The notes under the pieces were generated by a model, which was given only the letters and a program-made list of their open reading frames with translations, made no database searches and was not told where the DNA came from. Position numbers and translations under genes: made by a program. 64,000 bases of DNA from Metallyticus violacea (taxonomy: Eukaryota; Arthropoda; Insecta; Mantodea; Metallyticidae), in the NCBI GenBank assembly GCA_030762175.1, contig CM060846.1:238690012-238754011 (forward strand). Reading direction: 5' to 3'. Positions 22,365 to 34,829 of the stretch are shown piece by piece (the first letter of the stretch is position 1; each line of letters opens with the position of its first letter).

Positions 22365-22657
22365 TCGGTCCTGGTGGTGTAGTGGTAACCATACTTGCCT
22401 TCTAAACCCAAGATCGCGGGTTCAAACCCGGCCAGGATCGATGTATTTTTTCGGGCGTAAAATTCCTAAGTATGGCTTCCTTCGGAAGGGAAGTAAAGCC
22501 GTGGGTCTCGTGTCGTACATTTACGGCACGAAAATGAACCTCAAATCTGAAAGAAAGGTATCTGAGCAAAATTTGTCGGCCGTTTCACGCTCTGAATAGA
22601 ATGGGAGGCTGATGACCTGAGAAGTTAAAGAGCGTCCTTAAATAAACCAAATCAACA
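22365..22657 (+). mobile_element. SINE family A, full-length copy
   Basis: This is the best reference copy in the window. It runs from TCGGTCCTGGTGGTGTAGTG (A box region) through GGTTCAAACCC (B box), the family body and the AAAGAGCGTCCTTAAATAAA tail. A perfect 16-bp target-site duplication, ACAATTGGTATAGGAG, flanks it at 22349-22364 and 22658-22673. Length is about 293 bp. The tRNA-like head implies transcription by RNA polymerase III, with mobilisation by a LINE. Confidence 0.97.
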
Positions 22658-22679
22658 ACAATTGGTATAGGAGCTAGAT

Positions 22680-23630
22680 GCCACTCAAGGCTGAGATTGC
22701 TGCTATGATATTTTATATACTTGACAAAGATTTAGATACTTGTGTTTACCAAGTTCTACTTCCAGCAGATCAAAACTTGCAGACACGTGTTCTCTATGGA
22801 ATTCAATTTTTGTAAAATGATATTCTGATTGGTTTTCTAATAAAGATAAGTAATATGTATATCTCTTCAATATATTTGTTTTTCTCAAAATGATATCCTA
22901 TTCTTTGGAAATGTGAATAAGATTTAAAAGTGTGTTTTATTCAATGTGTCAGCAGTGCATACATTTTTTTCTTCAGCAGGGTAGGATAACCAGAAACAAT
23001 AGTTTTTCTGTTTTGTGAAATCGCTTTTCAATACCTTTGCTCACACAACTCTAAAGGTGGCAATGATTTCCTCCCTCTTGCCCAGCTTCCTCTTTAAATG
23101 TACCATTATAGGGGTGTGTTTTGGATCGGTGAGCTTTTAGTTCAGCCTAGTTGGAAAGACAAAATTATGTGCTACACTTTTGAATGAATCAGTAGCATTT
23201 AGGTTTGCAGATGGGAAGTGCGTAATATGCATGACTTGTGATTAGAATTTCAAAATTAAAAGTGTCTTATGTTTGTGATTGTGTTAGGATGTAATTCAAT
23301 TCCATTTTATAGTTAGGAATTGCATTCTTAATAGTTCGATTGATCAATGAGCTCCGTTCAGTCACTATTAAACCAAGGGGTACTGCCTTGACGATAAACT
23401 GGAGATAATAGATAGACTCGGATCGATCAGAATTTATATTAGAGCAAGTGACGAAATATGAAAAACGGGAATGTCGTAGAAAACTAAACGCCTTGACGTA
23501 TAATAACTACAAAATGGTTGTGCGGATGCTTTATTAGAGATACGTTATTTTGTTTTCCCTCCCTAAATTTCAGTAGGGAATCGAATGCGTGGACAAAAAT
23601 GGGTTTCAGACACATTCGTCACTTAAGTTC
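22680..23630. other. Non-coding DNA, nothing recognised
   Basis: No supported gene. The last 100 bp lead into a purine-rich microsatellite. Confidence 0.5.
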
Positions 23631-23640
23631 AATGACCAAA

Positions 23641-23773
23641 AAAGAGGAAGAAGAGAGAAGAAGAAGAAGAAGAAGAAGAAGAAGAAGAAGAAGAAGAAGA
23701 AGAAGGAGGAGGAGGAGCACGAGGAGCAGGAGCAGGAGCAGGAGGAGCAGGAGCAGGAGCAGGAGCAGGAAGA
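23641..23773. repeat. Purine-rich (AAG)n/(AGG)n/(GAGCAG)n tract
   Basis: A strand-biased purine tract of about 130 bp; three overlapping low-complexity frames come from it (poly-Arg, poly-Lys/Glu, and poly-Phe/Ser/Cys on the other strand). Confidence 0.95.
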
Positions 23774-23904
23774 AAGAAACATGAAAATACACGTGCACTT
23801 AAAACGCATGTATTAAAATGTCATTGTTAGGACGTTCAGACATTGCTATTATTATTTAGAAACCAAAACGAAAAAATAGAGTAAAACAAATACATCCTCT
23901 CCAG

Positions 23905-25530
23905 GTTAATAGTCTATGTAACATTTTGTGGAGTGATTGAACTGGACACAATGAAAGTGAAAGTTCAGATAATTCGGGAGGTTTTAGGGGGCTTGTTAAT
24001 TTTGTTAGTTCAATTGATGCAACAGTGAAGGAACATCTTGAGAGTGCAACAGTGCCCAAACAAACTTCTAAAACATTACAGAATGAGATTCTGGACTGCA
24101 TGTTACAAGTCCTAGAAAAACTATTTCGGAGGAAATAATGCTAATAATTTGGCAGTAATGACTGATGAAATGACCGGTGTCACAACAGCTTAATGAATGG
24201 TAATAATTTGTCGTTATGAAATTGGTGGTCAGTCAATAGAAGGATTCTAGGGTCAAAATGCAGAGACTTTGTCTGAAATTATCATAAAGACATTTTACAA
24301 AATATGTAGCAAATCAAAAACATAATTTGATAGCTCAGTGTTGTGATGGTGCAGCAGTAATGAAGGGAGAAACTAGCAGCGTACAAGCCAGGAAAAAACA
24401 AAACTCTCCCTATGCATATTATATACATTGTTACGAATATTAATTCAACCTGGTTCTGCCGAAGGTTTCGTCTATAAACAATTCTGCTAGAGTTTTCCTT
24501 TCAAATCTTTCTGGTTTCCAGGTAGTTTTTTCAAGATCTACTTTGAGAACTAAAATGCTAGACAACATTGTTCAACAGTGACTTCCTAGTCTTGCTCAAA
24601 CCCACTGGGTGTTCAATATTAGAATTGTAAGTACAATTTCCGAAAACAAGGGAGGTCTAATAGAATGTCTGGATGAAATTTCTCATATTGACTGCATGGG
24701 AAAGAATCATCTGGTCTCCTGGGCATTTTAGAAGACGAAAAGATTTTACACTGGCTAGAATTTTTCCATTGCCTCAAGCCTCACGCTTGTATTTTGTTTA
24801 AGATGTTGCAACAACATAACATAGGATGTAATTAAGGCCAATCGTTGTATGAACATTCAAATCGACAATATAAACCACTAGAAACACTGGAGTTTATTCA
24901 TTGGGAAAAAGGCTTAAGAAACAGCATATGTTCCACCTCACAAAAGGAGAAAACAGCAGCATTGAACTTCGGAAACAAAGGAGGTTTGCGATGCCATAAC
25001 CTGTCACATAAACGACCGTTTTTCCTTAACTAACCATCTGGTTTCATCTAGATTGGTGGATGTCACCTATTTCCATTTTTTTTTTTCCAAAAAAAAATCC
25101 CGAAAAACAATTGGAAGAAGCTGTCAGAGCTACCCATCTCTAGAAAAGGCACAACTTAGAACTGAGAGCTGGAAGTCCTTTACAGCAGAAGTAGCTTTTT
25201 CGCAGGGCTGATGGAGCAGTAGCCATGCTACTAATCTTAATAAAAAATAATCTGCATGAAAATACTTTCCAGCAGCTGGGTGAATTGCCTAGAATGCAAT
25301 TGCCTAGAATTGCTGCACCGATTACTTCATTCTGAACCAGAGAGATGTTTTTCAACTCCAAAAAGAATTCAAACTTTCCACCACAATACCATAGCAGAAG
25401 ACCGATTAAATATGCTACCTATGTTGGCAGTGGAGGGGAAAAAATGCCTAGTAAACAGCATTAAAGACTTGAATAACAAAGTTATTGATAAGTTTGCTGC
25501 AATCAAAACTAGGCGAATGAATTCTTGTAT
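23905..25530 (+). pseudogene. Decayed hAT transposase of the ZMYM1-like (TTF-type finger) group
   Basis: Plus-strand blocks appear in the order of this family. They are GHNESESSDNSG near 23.95 kb, VNFVSSIDATVKEHLES near 24.0 kb, SKTLQNEILDCMLQV near 24.08 kb, and LAVMTDEMTGV near 24.15 kb (the D-E-T catalytic motif). Next come CCDGAAVMKGETSSVQA near 24.35 kb and PMHIIYIV near 24.41 kb, a diverged YxHCxxH region. At 25.33-25.51 kb, ERCFSTPKRIQTFHHNTIAED, shown here in part, and VIDKFAAIKTRRMNS form the C-terminal dimerisation region. Frameshifts and stops are frequent, and part of the middle (24.5-25.2 kb) is barely readable. No terminal repeats were identified. Confidence 0.75.
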
Positions 25531-25579
25531 AAATGAATACAACTCTTCAACAACAGCGAGGGTGAGTCTTAATTAAAAT

Positions 25580-26430
25580 GTTCTTTTGTTTTATGCTTTT
25601 ATTTAATTGTTTACTTTTTATTTATTTCATTAATATTAACTTGGTGTACGCATTTTGAAAGTTATTTTTATTGTCACTGAAGTAAGTCGTAGCTATCTGA
25701 AAATATCTCATCATGTCTATTTTTGTGAACAACCATCCAAGAAAGGCATCAGCCGCCAATATAACTCTGTTTTGTTAAAATTTGTTGCCATTACATTTTG
25801 TAGGGGGTATACTCTGCATATTTAGCCATGCTTATTTAAACGGAGCTGTTGATATTTTGGTAATCGCAATTTAGTTATACCTGTATAAAATATTCAGTAT
25901 TCACGAGGTATTTTGAAGATTCCTGTTGTGTTAAGTGGTCCCGGAGATTTTGGACCAGTGAAGATTATTTTCTAAGTAAGTAGTGGATGTAAACGTTGCT
26001 TTCTCTCACATTTTGTTGTATTGAGATAGAATGGCTCTGTCAATGTCTTAGGTGCCCTATAATGATTTACAAAAATACCGAAATTCTTCTTTGAGATGTT
26101 CTGGTTTAATTATTCCTCTTGCTCTATGTATCGAGGCTTTAATTATCTTTCCCTCTTGAGTAGATAGTGATTAGAGTGGCATTTAAATATGGACCCATAT
26201 GTGATGGTTTTCTCAAAATCTGATGACCAACGGCTTCTGGTGTTTTTTTTTGTTTTTTTTCCCGAAGCTAAAACATCAAGAAACGGAAGTGTGCCATGGT
26301 TTTCTTTCCATTGTGAAAGTGATATTTTCTTGATAGCTATACATTAAAATTTTCGTCAGATTGTCTTCTTTGATTAAACTCATAATTCTTACAATACACA
26401 AAAAACAGAATTATAAAATATTATAACTGG
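25580..26430. other. Non-coding DNA, nothing recognised
   Basis: AT-rich, with no supported frame or repeat. Confidence 0.5.
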
Positions 26431-26436
26431 AGAAGA

Positions 26437-26741
26437 GACCGCCTCCTTGGCCTAGTGGTTAGCATTGCTGACTGCTAGCCGGAGGCCCTCTGGTTTGATT
26501 TATGGTGCCTAACTAAGAACTCTGGGGCCCACCCAGCCTCGTGAAGAACATTTGGAAGCTACCTGACAGAGAGGTGGCGTCCTTGTATCTTGAAAGTCGA
26601 GTGATAGGTGACCGGTGGTGGGCCGACATACTGATCACATGCTCTCTGCAATACTGCTCTGTGTTAGTGATGTCGCAAGACGTAGATAGAGAATGCAGCA
26701 GTCGCTGTGGCAGGCCAAGGATTGGGCCGTCACGGCATAGA
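26437..26741 (+). mobile_element. Second tRNA-derived SINE type (family B)
   Basis: The start resembles a tRNA: CTTGGCCTAGTGGTTAGC is a good A box / D-arm sequence, and CTCTGGTTTGATTTATGG about 45 bp on is a B box. A 250-bp unrelated body follows that shares nothing obvious with family A. A possible 8-bp duplication (GGAGAAGA at 26429-26436 and 26742-26749) may mark the ends. It is more GC-rich than its flanks. Only one copy is in the window, so its repeat status is inferred. Confidence 0.6.
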
Positions 26742-27118
26742 GGAGAAGAATAATTTAGCCAAAGCATTTCATTTTCATTTCCTACCTGTAAAACTGGGCC
26801 GTATAGATAACTAGATACACACCTTGGCAATAAAAATGTTAATTTCAGGTTCAGCAATATTACAAAAAAGGGTGATAATGCCTCAAGAATGGGTAGTTCG
26901 ACCGTTAACATTTTTATTTATTAATATATACACTCCTTCAGCATGTACTCTTCATTGGGGCAGTACATATATTTCAAGTGATTTTGGAGCATATAAAATT
27001 ACAATTATAAACATAGTAAATATTTTACAATTATAATATAATACATGGTAATATTATAGCTTCAACTTACACATGTACTTGATATTAAATTAGGTTAAAT
27101 ACAAAACTATATATTTTA

Positions 27119-27290
27119 AAAATTACCTTACACAATTACATAATACATTTTATGTACCTAATTTAACTAATATAAATATAACATTTACATAGCACTATTT
27201 TTTTAAAATTTCCTTATACGTTTACATACTACATTTACACATACCTGATTTTAGCTAATGTAGACAAAAATTTACATAGTACTACATTTT
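27119..27290. repeat. Diverged tandem duplication of about 100 bp
   Basis: ATTACCTTACACAATTACAT... at 27119-27205 and TTTCCTTATACGTTTACATA... at 27219-27290 follow the same order: ACATAATACATTT / ACATACTACATTT, TGTACCTAATTT / CATACCTGATTT, ATTTACATAGCACTA / ATTTACATAGTACTA. It may be the 3' UTR of the neighbouring LINE. Confidence 0.6.
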
Positions 27291-27394
27291 ATGTATAAAA
27301 TTAGAAAATATTATTATAAATACTTTTTAATTTAAATGATTATTTAATTTCTTTTAATATTATTCACTCATATTTAACTTAACTGCCACATGTG

Positions 27395-27605
27395 GTCAGG
27401 GGTCATTAAGACATGAACTTGTGAGGGGGAGGTCTGGAGCTTGATTCCCAACAGGATCATCCCCCCTGGATGTTTTTTTTTTTACCTCAGATATCATGTA
27501 CCATCATTGCCTACTGCTTATGAGTAGAAATGGCAAATGATATGGAGGTACCCTAAACTTAGGCCTGGAATGCTACATTCCCCTGAAAAATGCTTCCTCA
27601 ATGAT
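27395..27605 (+). mobile_element. Possible third SINE-like insertion
   Basis: ATGTGGTCAGGGGTCATTAAG followed about 45 bp later by GAGCTTGATTCCCAAC has the spacing and rough sequence of A and B boxes. The segment is richer in GC than its surroundings and ends near CCCCTGAAAAATGC. Single copy and diverged, so uncertain. Confidence 0.35.
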
Positions 27606-27849
27606 CAATTTTCTTAACTTATTTTATGCTTTCTGGTAATGCATTATATTCTTTAGATACTGTATATAAGCAAGATTTCAGAATATTATATCTATTTTAT
27701 TCACTGATCTAATTTTGTAATCATGAACATTTGATTTGCTTTTAAATATATGGTTAAAATGCAATGCATTATCCATAATTTTATACATAAATAAGCATTT
27801 GAATTCTTTATAATTAGTTTTAATCAAATTTTTTGCGTTTGTTGGTGCA

Positions 27850-30800
27850 GCAGATTTGTTGGTGTGAAATATGGTAAACCATGCTCTATTTAAATGGTTC
27901 TTCTTTGCAGAATCTCTAATCTGTCTATATGCTGTTTGTTTTAATTCAATTCATTCATGTTTGTTGAGAATATACCAGAGCATAATATATATCATTGATT
28001 TGTTTTTCAGATATCACTCCCTTTAGTCTATGGAATAACTTCCAATATTGGAATAAATATATTAATGTCATTATTATGATGTTTCACAATTTGTTTTATG
28101 ACTGAATAACATATATTTACATTAATTGTTGGCCTATTATTTATTAACCATTATTCTATTAGTATTTCAATAACATTTTGCATATTATTTAAATTCTACA
28201 TGTCAGAGCTCCCCATATAAAATAACCTAATATTGTTAACAAACAAAGCAAACAAAGCAATTCTCTTTAAGTTAACATGCCCTATGCTATTTATGTGTAT
28301 TAAAAATAATAATACACCTAATATTGATTCTTGAGGTATTTAACATCTGAAATATTACTTCTTATGTCTACTATTTTCACATATAGTTTTATATTATTCA
28401 GATAATTCTGAAGTCATTTTAAAGGAATTTATTTCACGCCTGTTTCATCTAACTTAGTAAGTAATTACCTTTGGTCTGCTGTCAAATGCTTTCTTCAGAT
28501 CTAAAAATAGAACTGCATCATTCATTTCTTCATTTAAAGATCCATTTAAAGGACCAATTTTATTAAAAACATAGAGCACTGAATTTAGGATGAAACTAAT
28601 ATTGGTTTTAAAAAAGTAATCATTAAAATCTTGAAAGCTCAATAATTTCTTAGCAACAATACTTTCAATTATTCAATTCAATACAATATCTTGCAATATA
28701 TAATCTTGCAAAATTACTGAATATTCATCAAATATCTTATAACTTATTTGATTATAAGTTTTGTTATCTTTATTTTTAGTTGTTTTATTGCTAATTCAAT
28801 TTAATGAGTATCTGTAGATACAGAAATAATTGCCTTATACACATAACATTTTGGTTCTGTTGATAAGTAATTATTGTAAGGTAATTCGAATGCTAATTTT
28901 GCTGCTATATTAACATAAAAATCATGAAATATATTGACTATCAATTTTTAATTTTTATAACTTTACCATCTAATTCTAGTTCTTCTAAATCCAGCTTATT
29001 TTTGGGTGTGTTGTTAACTTTTAAGATATTCCTTATTTCTTTCCACAACTTCTTTTATTTTCCACCAAAATTTCTCTTCTTTTCTCATAATATTTCCTCT
29101 TTAGCTTCATTTTTAATTGTGTCACTTGATTGTGCAAGTTTCTATACTGTATAATAGTTTTAATTAATGGGTTTTTCTCTCTAAGCTTAACAAATGTGTT
29201 CTCCTTTTCTGTAATTAATTTAAGTAGCTCCTAATTGAATCACAGTTGTTATTCATATTACACACTCTATTTACTGCATTGTTTACCACTTCTTTAATGT
29301 GATTTTCAAATGTACTTATTTATCATCTAAATGAATAATGTTATTTATTTCAAATATATCAGTTTTTAGGTTTCCATTATATTTTCTATATTGTGTTATT
29401 TGTTTTGAGGTAAAGTAATTTATATTCCTCTGATTTTGCTTTCCATTACTATATTCCTCATACATGAGATGATTGTATCACTAAAATCCATCTAAATATT
29501 TAAAATTCTAAACATGTTTATTTCAATATTTTAACACACATGATCTATTAGTGTACTAGTGTTTCGCATAATTCTAGTTGGATATTCTCTATTAAGCAAT
29601 CTAAAGCTATAATTATTAAGTGAATCTAAACATTTATCACAAATGTTATCTTAATCAGATTAAAATCTCGAAGTATTAAACATTTTCTTGATTTAACATC
29701 AGAGTACTATTTCAAGACAAAAATGTACTCTTTTAAAAGAGCTTTATTGGAATTGTATGCTTCTATAATACCATATGCATCGACTGTGTTAGCTATTTTA
29801 TTGTTATGTGTAATATTCAATGAGATCTATTCACAATCTGCATTGTCTTATGCTTTCAATTGTTACCGACATATATACCTAGTCTACCTTCTGTTCCGTC
29901 TGTTCTATGGTTACTTTCTGCTTTATACTCTTTAATGCCATAAAATTTTATTTAATTTTCTTTTGTCCAGGTTCCAGCAGTTATTAATATATCTATATGT
30001 TCTATTCTATTTAATATTGTTTCTAAGTTCTTTAATTTATTTCTAATATTTCTTGCATTAAAATATAGACATTGTAGTTTATTAATTATTACCATACTAA
30101 TGACTGTTTTTACATAATTCTCAATATTCTTGCAAGTTATCTTTCTTGTAACAGAATCTGTTAAACATTTATTTCTATTTATTATTAATTTGAAAACTAT
30201 TTATATATTAGTGATGTATGCCACTTTAATTCCTGATCATTTTTTCTTCTGTACAAACTATTTTATTTAAGTGATTTATTTTGTTTTTCATTGATGCAGT
30301 TTCCTTGTATGCTGCAAATATCTTCACTATTCTGAGCACTGTTAGCACATCCCCCTTCATCCAATCTGTAGTACATCCTACATTTTTCTATCCAAGTCTA
30401 AAATATTTTCTTTTCCCTTCTTAGTTCTCCAAGCCTTTTTGATAATGCACTTTCCCTGTGCATTTTCTTCAAAATATGCTTTTCTTGGTTGATCATCTAT
30501 TCCCAAATCACTTGTAGCTATCCCATAATGTGTTTTGCTCTCATAATATAATTTTTATCCTTCTAATTAGTTTTATTTTTATTGATCTAGCATTGTATTT
30601 TGATAGCAACCTATGTGCAATATCTTTATCATTATTATTTAGGTTCATGCCCAAATAATTAGCTATCTGAATTGTTGGACCATAACTATCCATAGTTTAT
30701 GTAATTCCTTTATTATCTTTAAATATTATTTTATTAATACTTTGATATTACTTAGTATTCTCCATTTCTAACCTTAAAACACATATTTCATTGTGCATCT

Positions 30801-31200
30801 TGTCTACATGCAATCTCCATTTCATTTAGTACTGTTCATGATGGGGTTATGCCTGTATCAATCCTCTGCAATATTTTGTTTACATTTGCTAATTTGAAAT
30901 TATTTAATGTCCTATTCATATTCATTTCCAACTCACCAAGTTTATTTTTCAGTTTACTAGTAATGTCCTCAAGATGAATCCTCTGTAATTGTTATAGATA
31001 CATGACCATTTATAATCCAATTCTGATTTGGACATTGCTATATAATCTGATACTGTTATTCCAATGCATTGATAATGGAATCTGTTTTCACACTTTTGTT
31101 CACAAATCACTGTACTTTGATTATTTCTCACTCATTTTCCACAAATTGAACAGTCTAACAAATTTCTAACTGATATTGCAGCCATCTTTACTGTCATAAG
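27850..31200 (-). mobile_element. Decayed LINE (CR1/Jockey-like), minus strand
   Basis: Near the 5' end of the element (30.95-31.13 kb) the minus strand encodes a PHD-like finger, CEQKCENRFHYQCIGI with ELDYKWSC, of the kind found in ORF1 of CR1/Jockey-type LINEs. At 28.45-28.55 kb it encodes DAVLFLDLKKAFD, the reverse transcriptase motif A. A further hint is LFYMGSSDM near 28.2 kb, similar to the conserved LLYG region. Everything between is strongly AT-biased with many stops. The polyprotein (nuclease plus reverse transcriptase) copied element RNA at target nicks; this copy is dead. Confidence 0.65.
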
Positions 31201-33050
31201 GTGCACAAGATTGCTTTCATAGGATACAGTCATCGTGTTTAAATGTAAAACTTCATAAATACTCAGAAAGGGAAGGAAGGAGGATGAAATAGATAACAGT
31301 TCCCTCCTACAACCAACAATGTATAGCCAACAGACCTGCTGTACATTGAAAATTCATTGAATAATGAATAACACAGAAGGAAATATTTCCATAAATATTT
31401 TGGGTAGGCACAGCATTAGAGCATAATGGGAAGCTACAACATTGCATTTAGTTACCATTTTATCTATCTTGACTACTTAGATTGCTTACATCTGTTTCCC
31501 TTCTATTTCTTCTGTGACTCTTCCTTTTTCTGAATATACATGTTTCAGTAAAAAAAAATGTTATGTATAAAATAAAATGTACTCCTATTATAGAATATTA
31601 TTTCATAATGGGAAAACCATAGTATTCCATAATAGATATCAAGTCATGTTTCATTTTATTTTCCCTGGATATACATGCCAGGTTTGAAAATACTTTTATC
31701 TGTAGAACTTTTGCATGGATAGTTCTTGGGTAGATATCTGTCAAACATCATGACAGCAGTCAGCACAATGGACACAACACCAAGTTATTTTGTATGTATA
31801 CCACTCATTGCCTTCTTACAGCAATTTTTATTTCCTGTTTATTCCTTTGTTAGTATATAACATTTGGCACACCTACTCTATGTGTTAAAACAAAAAGAAA
31901 GTACAGAGTATAATAAGATACCAAATAAATTTTGTTTATGAAAACTTGACTGAAACTTAAAGCCTTTAATTTTAAAATCTTTTTAATTTTAGTCACATAT
32001 ATCATTCCATTTTTGCTTCCATGTTTGCTGCCTTTATTCACTTCTTATTGGTAAACTAGCAAAATAAAAAATTTTTTCAAAATCATTGTCACTAGAGTAT
32101 TACAAATTATGGTTTTTAAGATTGCCTACTTACAGTTTGCCTATGTACCTTTAATATTGATATATTCCCAAATAAAAGATATGCTCAAGAAAATCATATA
32201 TGATCGCCTTTGTACCCCTGTTTAACTACTGTCTCAACTTATCCAACCATTGAAAGCTAATAATGGATGTAAATTCTTACATCAAGATCATACTAACAAG
32301 AGGTATTGTTGATAAATGACATTGTCTAAAATATCCTATTGTTTCAGCAAATTCTGCAAAAATATCCAAAAAATGGTGCAATTGACCTTATTTTCTGCAA
32401 AAATAAGTAAATCATAGCTCATATAATGAGATTCCTAACCAGATGTTGACTATGGGACCTATCTCACAGATATTCAGTGATATCAGCTGGAAATGTATCA
32501 GCCTAGGTACTATAGTCATTGCGATAGACACATTCATTAAAATGAAACATTGCTTCATTATTAAGGATAACCCTTAATAATTAATCATAATTCTCCAAAT
32601 TCATTAAAAGAACCTCATTCAATGCAAAACATTCTGCTGAGTTTTCTTCCTGAAAATGGTAAAATTTATAAATGAGAAAAAATTATTTTCAAAATGGTTT
32701 TGACATCTGTGGCTTTCTTACGGAATATCAAGTATTTGTAAGATGGAACATGATTGAGGCTCATTAGCACCTGTGCTATTCCATTGAAATTTAACAAGTT
32801 TGTGTAAGATATTGTAGGTTCCTCCTTATGAAATTTTCACCACAACCACCTTCTAAGCAATAGCTAAGAAATATTAGTTGTTATGTTATCATGGAGATGC
32901 ATTCAGAATTAATATACCTCTTTAATAGCAATAATGAAAAATCAAATATTAAATTATTATTAACAAAAAATTTCTTAATGAATACCATGTGTTAATATTG
33001 ATATTCTTATTTGCAGCAATTTAAGATAAAAATTCTTAAAAAAATCTATA
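31201..33050. other. AT-rich intronic DNA upstream of the Cdk5 activator exon
   Basis: No transposon or coding frame recognised. It is the intron ending at 33059 if the gene model is right. Confidence 0.6.
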
Positions 33051-33060
33051 TTGTTGCAGG
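33051..33060 (+). promoter_or_regulatory. 3' splice acceptor of the Cdk5 activator exon
   Basis: The intron ends with a T-rich stretch and TTGTTGCAG, with the AG at 33058-33059. Protein similarity to Cdk5 activators resumes exactly at the next codon (GAT, Asp), which supports this junction and a phase 0 exon. Confidence 0.85.
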
Positions 33061-33557
33061 ATGTGGCATTCATCAATCCAGCAAATGTTGTATTTGTATA
33101 CATGCTGGTAAGGGAATTGGTACAAGAAGATGAAGTGGAATGTGAACAAGAACTCCAGGCTGTCGTCCTAACATGCCTCTATCTCTCTTATTCTTATATG
33201 GGAAATGAGATCTCCTACCCCCTCAAACCTTTCCTTGTAGAAGACAACAAAGAACGCTTCTGGGATCGCTGCTTGTTGATTGTGAATCGACTGAGTCATA
33301 ACATGCTGCGCATTAATGCAGAGCCAGGATTCTTCACTGAAATCTTCACAGAGCTCAAGGCTTGTGGCACTAATGTTGGTCTGACTAGCCCAATGCCACC
33401 TGCTGCACCTCCACCAGCTGTTAATTCTGTAACAGTTTCAACTCTACCAAATTCAACTAATGCTGTAGTATCCCCACCATTACCACCTCCAATGCCATCT
33501 ACAATGCCATCTAATAACACAGCAACACCAGGAACTCTGGGAACAACAGCAGCCTGA
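33060..33557 (+). CDS. Cdk5alpha: Terminal coding exon of Cdk5 activator (p35/Cdk5alpha)
   Basis: This exon encodes the C-terminal 165 residues of a neuronal Cdk5 activator, the cyclin-like partner that switches on Cdk5 kinase in neurons. Exon residues 1-102 form most of the cyclin-box fold. They contain hallmark blocks of the family: [45 protein letters not shown] and FWDRCL. A TTGTTGCAG acceptor ends at 33059, so the exon starts in phase 0 at GAT and the methionine-less open frame upstream is intron. Residues 103-165 are a Pro/Ala/Thr/Ser/Asn-rich tail that vertebrate p35 lacks, and the frame stops with TGA at 33555-33557. I did not find the preceding exon, which should end in a Trp-Gln-like sequence after the N-terminal domain; it probably lies left of the window. 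The frame is intact and conserved, so this is a functional host gene. The choice between p35 and p39 naming rests on insects normally having a single gene. Confidence 0.95.
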   Translation, partial: DVAFINPANVVFVYMLVRELVQEDEVECEQELQAVVLTCLYLSYSYMGNEISYPLKPFLVEDNKERFWDRCLLIVNRLSHNMLRINAEPGFFTEIFTELKACGTNVGLTSPMPPAAPPPAVNSVTVSTLPNSTNAVVSPPLPPPMPSTMPSNNTATPGTLGTTAA

Positions 33558-34095
33558 CCAGCCTCCGCTGGCCAGTTTTCGATACATTTAGTAAACAAGG
33601 ATCTAGACAACACCATCAAGAATACAAGAAGCAGCCAACATAGCCATCACTGCAAACAGTATATTACTACACTATAACTTAATTTTTAAGAAAAGCAACA
33701 TGTGTCACTGTTAAATTCTTATTTCAAAGCACATGGAACCTACAGAATGTATAGAAATTGCTCCAGTTCATGCCATGATGTCAGTTTGAGAAATGAAACT
33801 AATATAGGGCCCTAAAACTGTGCCCTTTAAGCGTAATTATTATTGGTTTTTAAACTTAAGCTATATTGTCTGTATAATATTCCTCATAAATTAAATAGGG
33901 ATAAGTTTCTTTGTAGTGCATAGTTAAAATACTAAATATGTATGGAAGACTATCAGCAGTCAACTTGCATGAATGAAACTGAAACTTAAAAATTGTTAAT
34001 GTTTGCTTTTGGAAAGTACAAATAAAAAACATTGATAATAGAATCACTTACATCATAAAGGTGTGCCAATGGATATATATATTGCATAGAGGAGA

Positions 34096-34148
34096 GAGTA
34101 TGTATGTAAGTATGTATGTATGTATGTATGTGTGTATGTATGTCTGTA
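34096..34148. repeat. (GTAT)n microsatellite
   Basis: Interrupted GTAT/GTAA/GTGT units, followed by an ATAC/ACAC stretch to 34190 that is partly its reverse complement, so the region could fold. Confidence 0.9.
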
Positions 34149-34769
34149 CTACATATATATACACACATACATACTCACACTCATACACACAACTTCTCTA
34201 TGTGAGGGAAGAACTAAATCATTTGTAGAAAGGAAGCATTATTAAAATGCTAAGCTCTTTTCAATATTCTAAAAAATCTTTAAACTTTATTTATGTATCT
34301 AGCTTATGAACTTAAAAAAGGACAAGAAAAAGGGAATATTTGCTCACCTTCAGTAAAACTTTGTACATTTAATTTTATTTCTCTTTCTGCTAGTGCCATT
34401 CTTCATCATTTTGCTGTAGCTTGTTTTTAAGACAGTTTGTATACTTCATAGAATTTTGTGTGCTATTGCATTATAATGATTGTTACAGGATTACTGTTAC
34501 ATTGGTTTTCTGCTGTCATATGGTTTTTATATCATAAAGTCTACATTTACTATTGCATAGTCTAGGGATATTTGTAGTATTGTGAAAAACATATACAGTG
34601 CTGTAACTGAAGAGTTGGATGTTAACTTAAGCCTTTATTATATTTTATGGGCCTGATTATTTCTTCTTTAGTTCACTTCCATTTACCATCTTTATGAACT
34701 GTATATTTCAACCGTAATTGACTAGACTTCAAATCTATTTTTAGATATTACAAGTTAAAAAAAATAAGA

Positions 34770-34829
34770 AAGAAAGAAAGAAAGAAGGAAGGAAGGAAGG
34801 AAGGAAGGAAGGAAGGAAGGAAGGAAGGA
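34770..34829. repeat. (GAAA)n(GGAA)n microsatellite
   Basis: About four GAAA units pass into about twelve GGAA units. Confidence 0.95.

Noticed and set aside
22365..22440. tRNA gene suggested by A and B boxes
   Set aside because: No complete cloverleaf, and the sequence continues as a dispersed 293-bp repeat with target duplications, so it is a SINE.
23518..23816. Arg-rich and Lys/Glu-rich frames resembling SR-type proteins
   Set aside because: They come from the AAG/AGG simple repeat, read in several frames.
33051..33059. Translation start at the TTG codon preceding the Cdk5 activator exon
   Set aside because: The first three codons are the end of the intron (TTGTTGCAG acceptor); the exon is internal to the coding sequence.
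33296..33619. 107-codon minus-strand frame opposite the Cdk5 activator exon
   Set aside because: Shadow of the conserved plus-strand exon; Gly/Val-rich text with no family.
34096..34190. Possible inverted-repeat hairpin from GTAT and ATAC runs
   Set aside because: Simple-repeat complementarity only; no unique-sequence arms.
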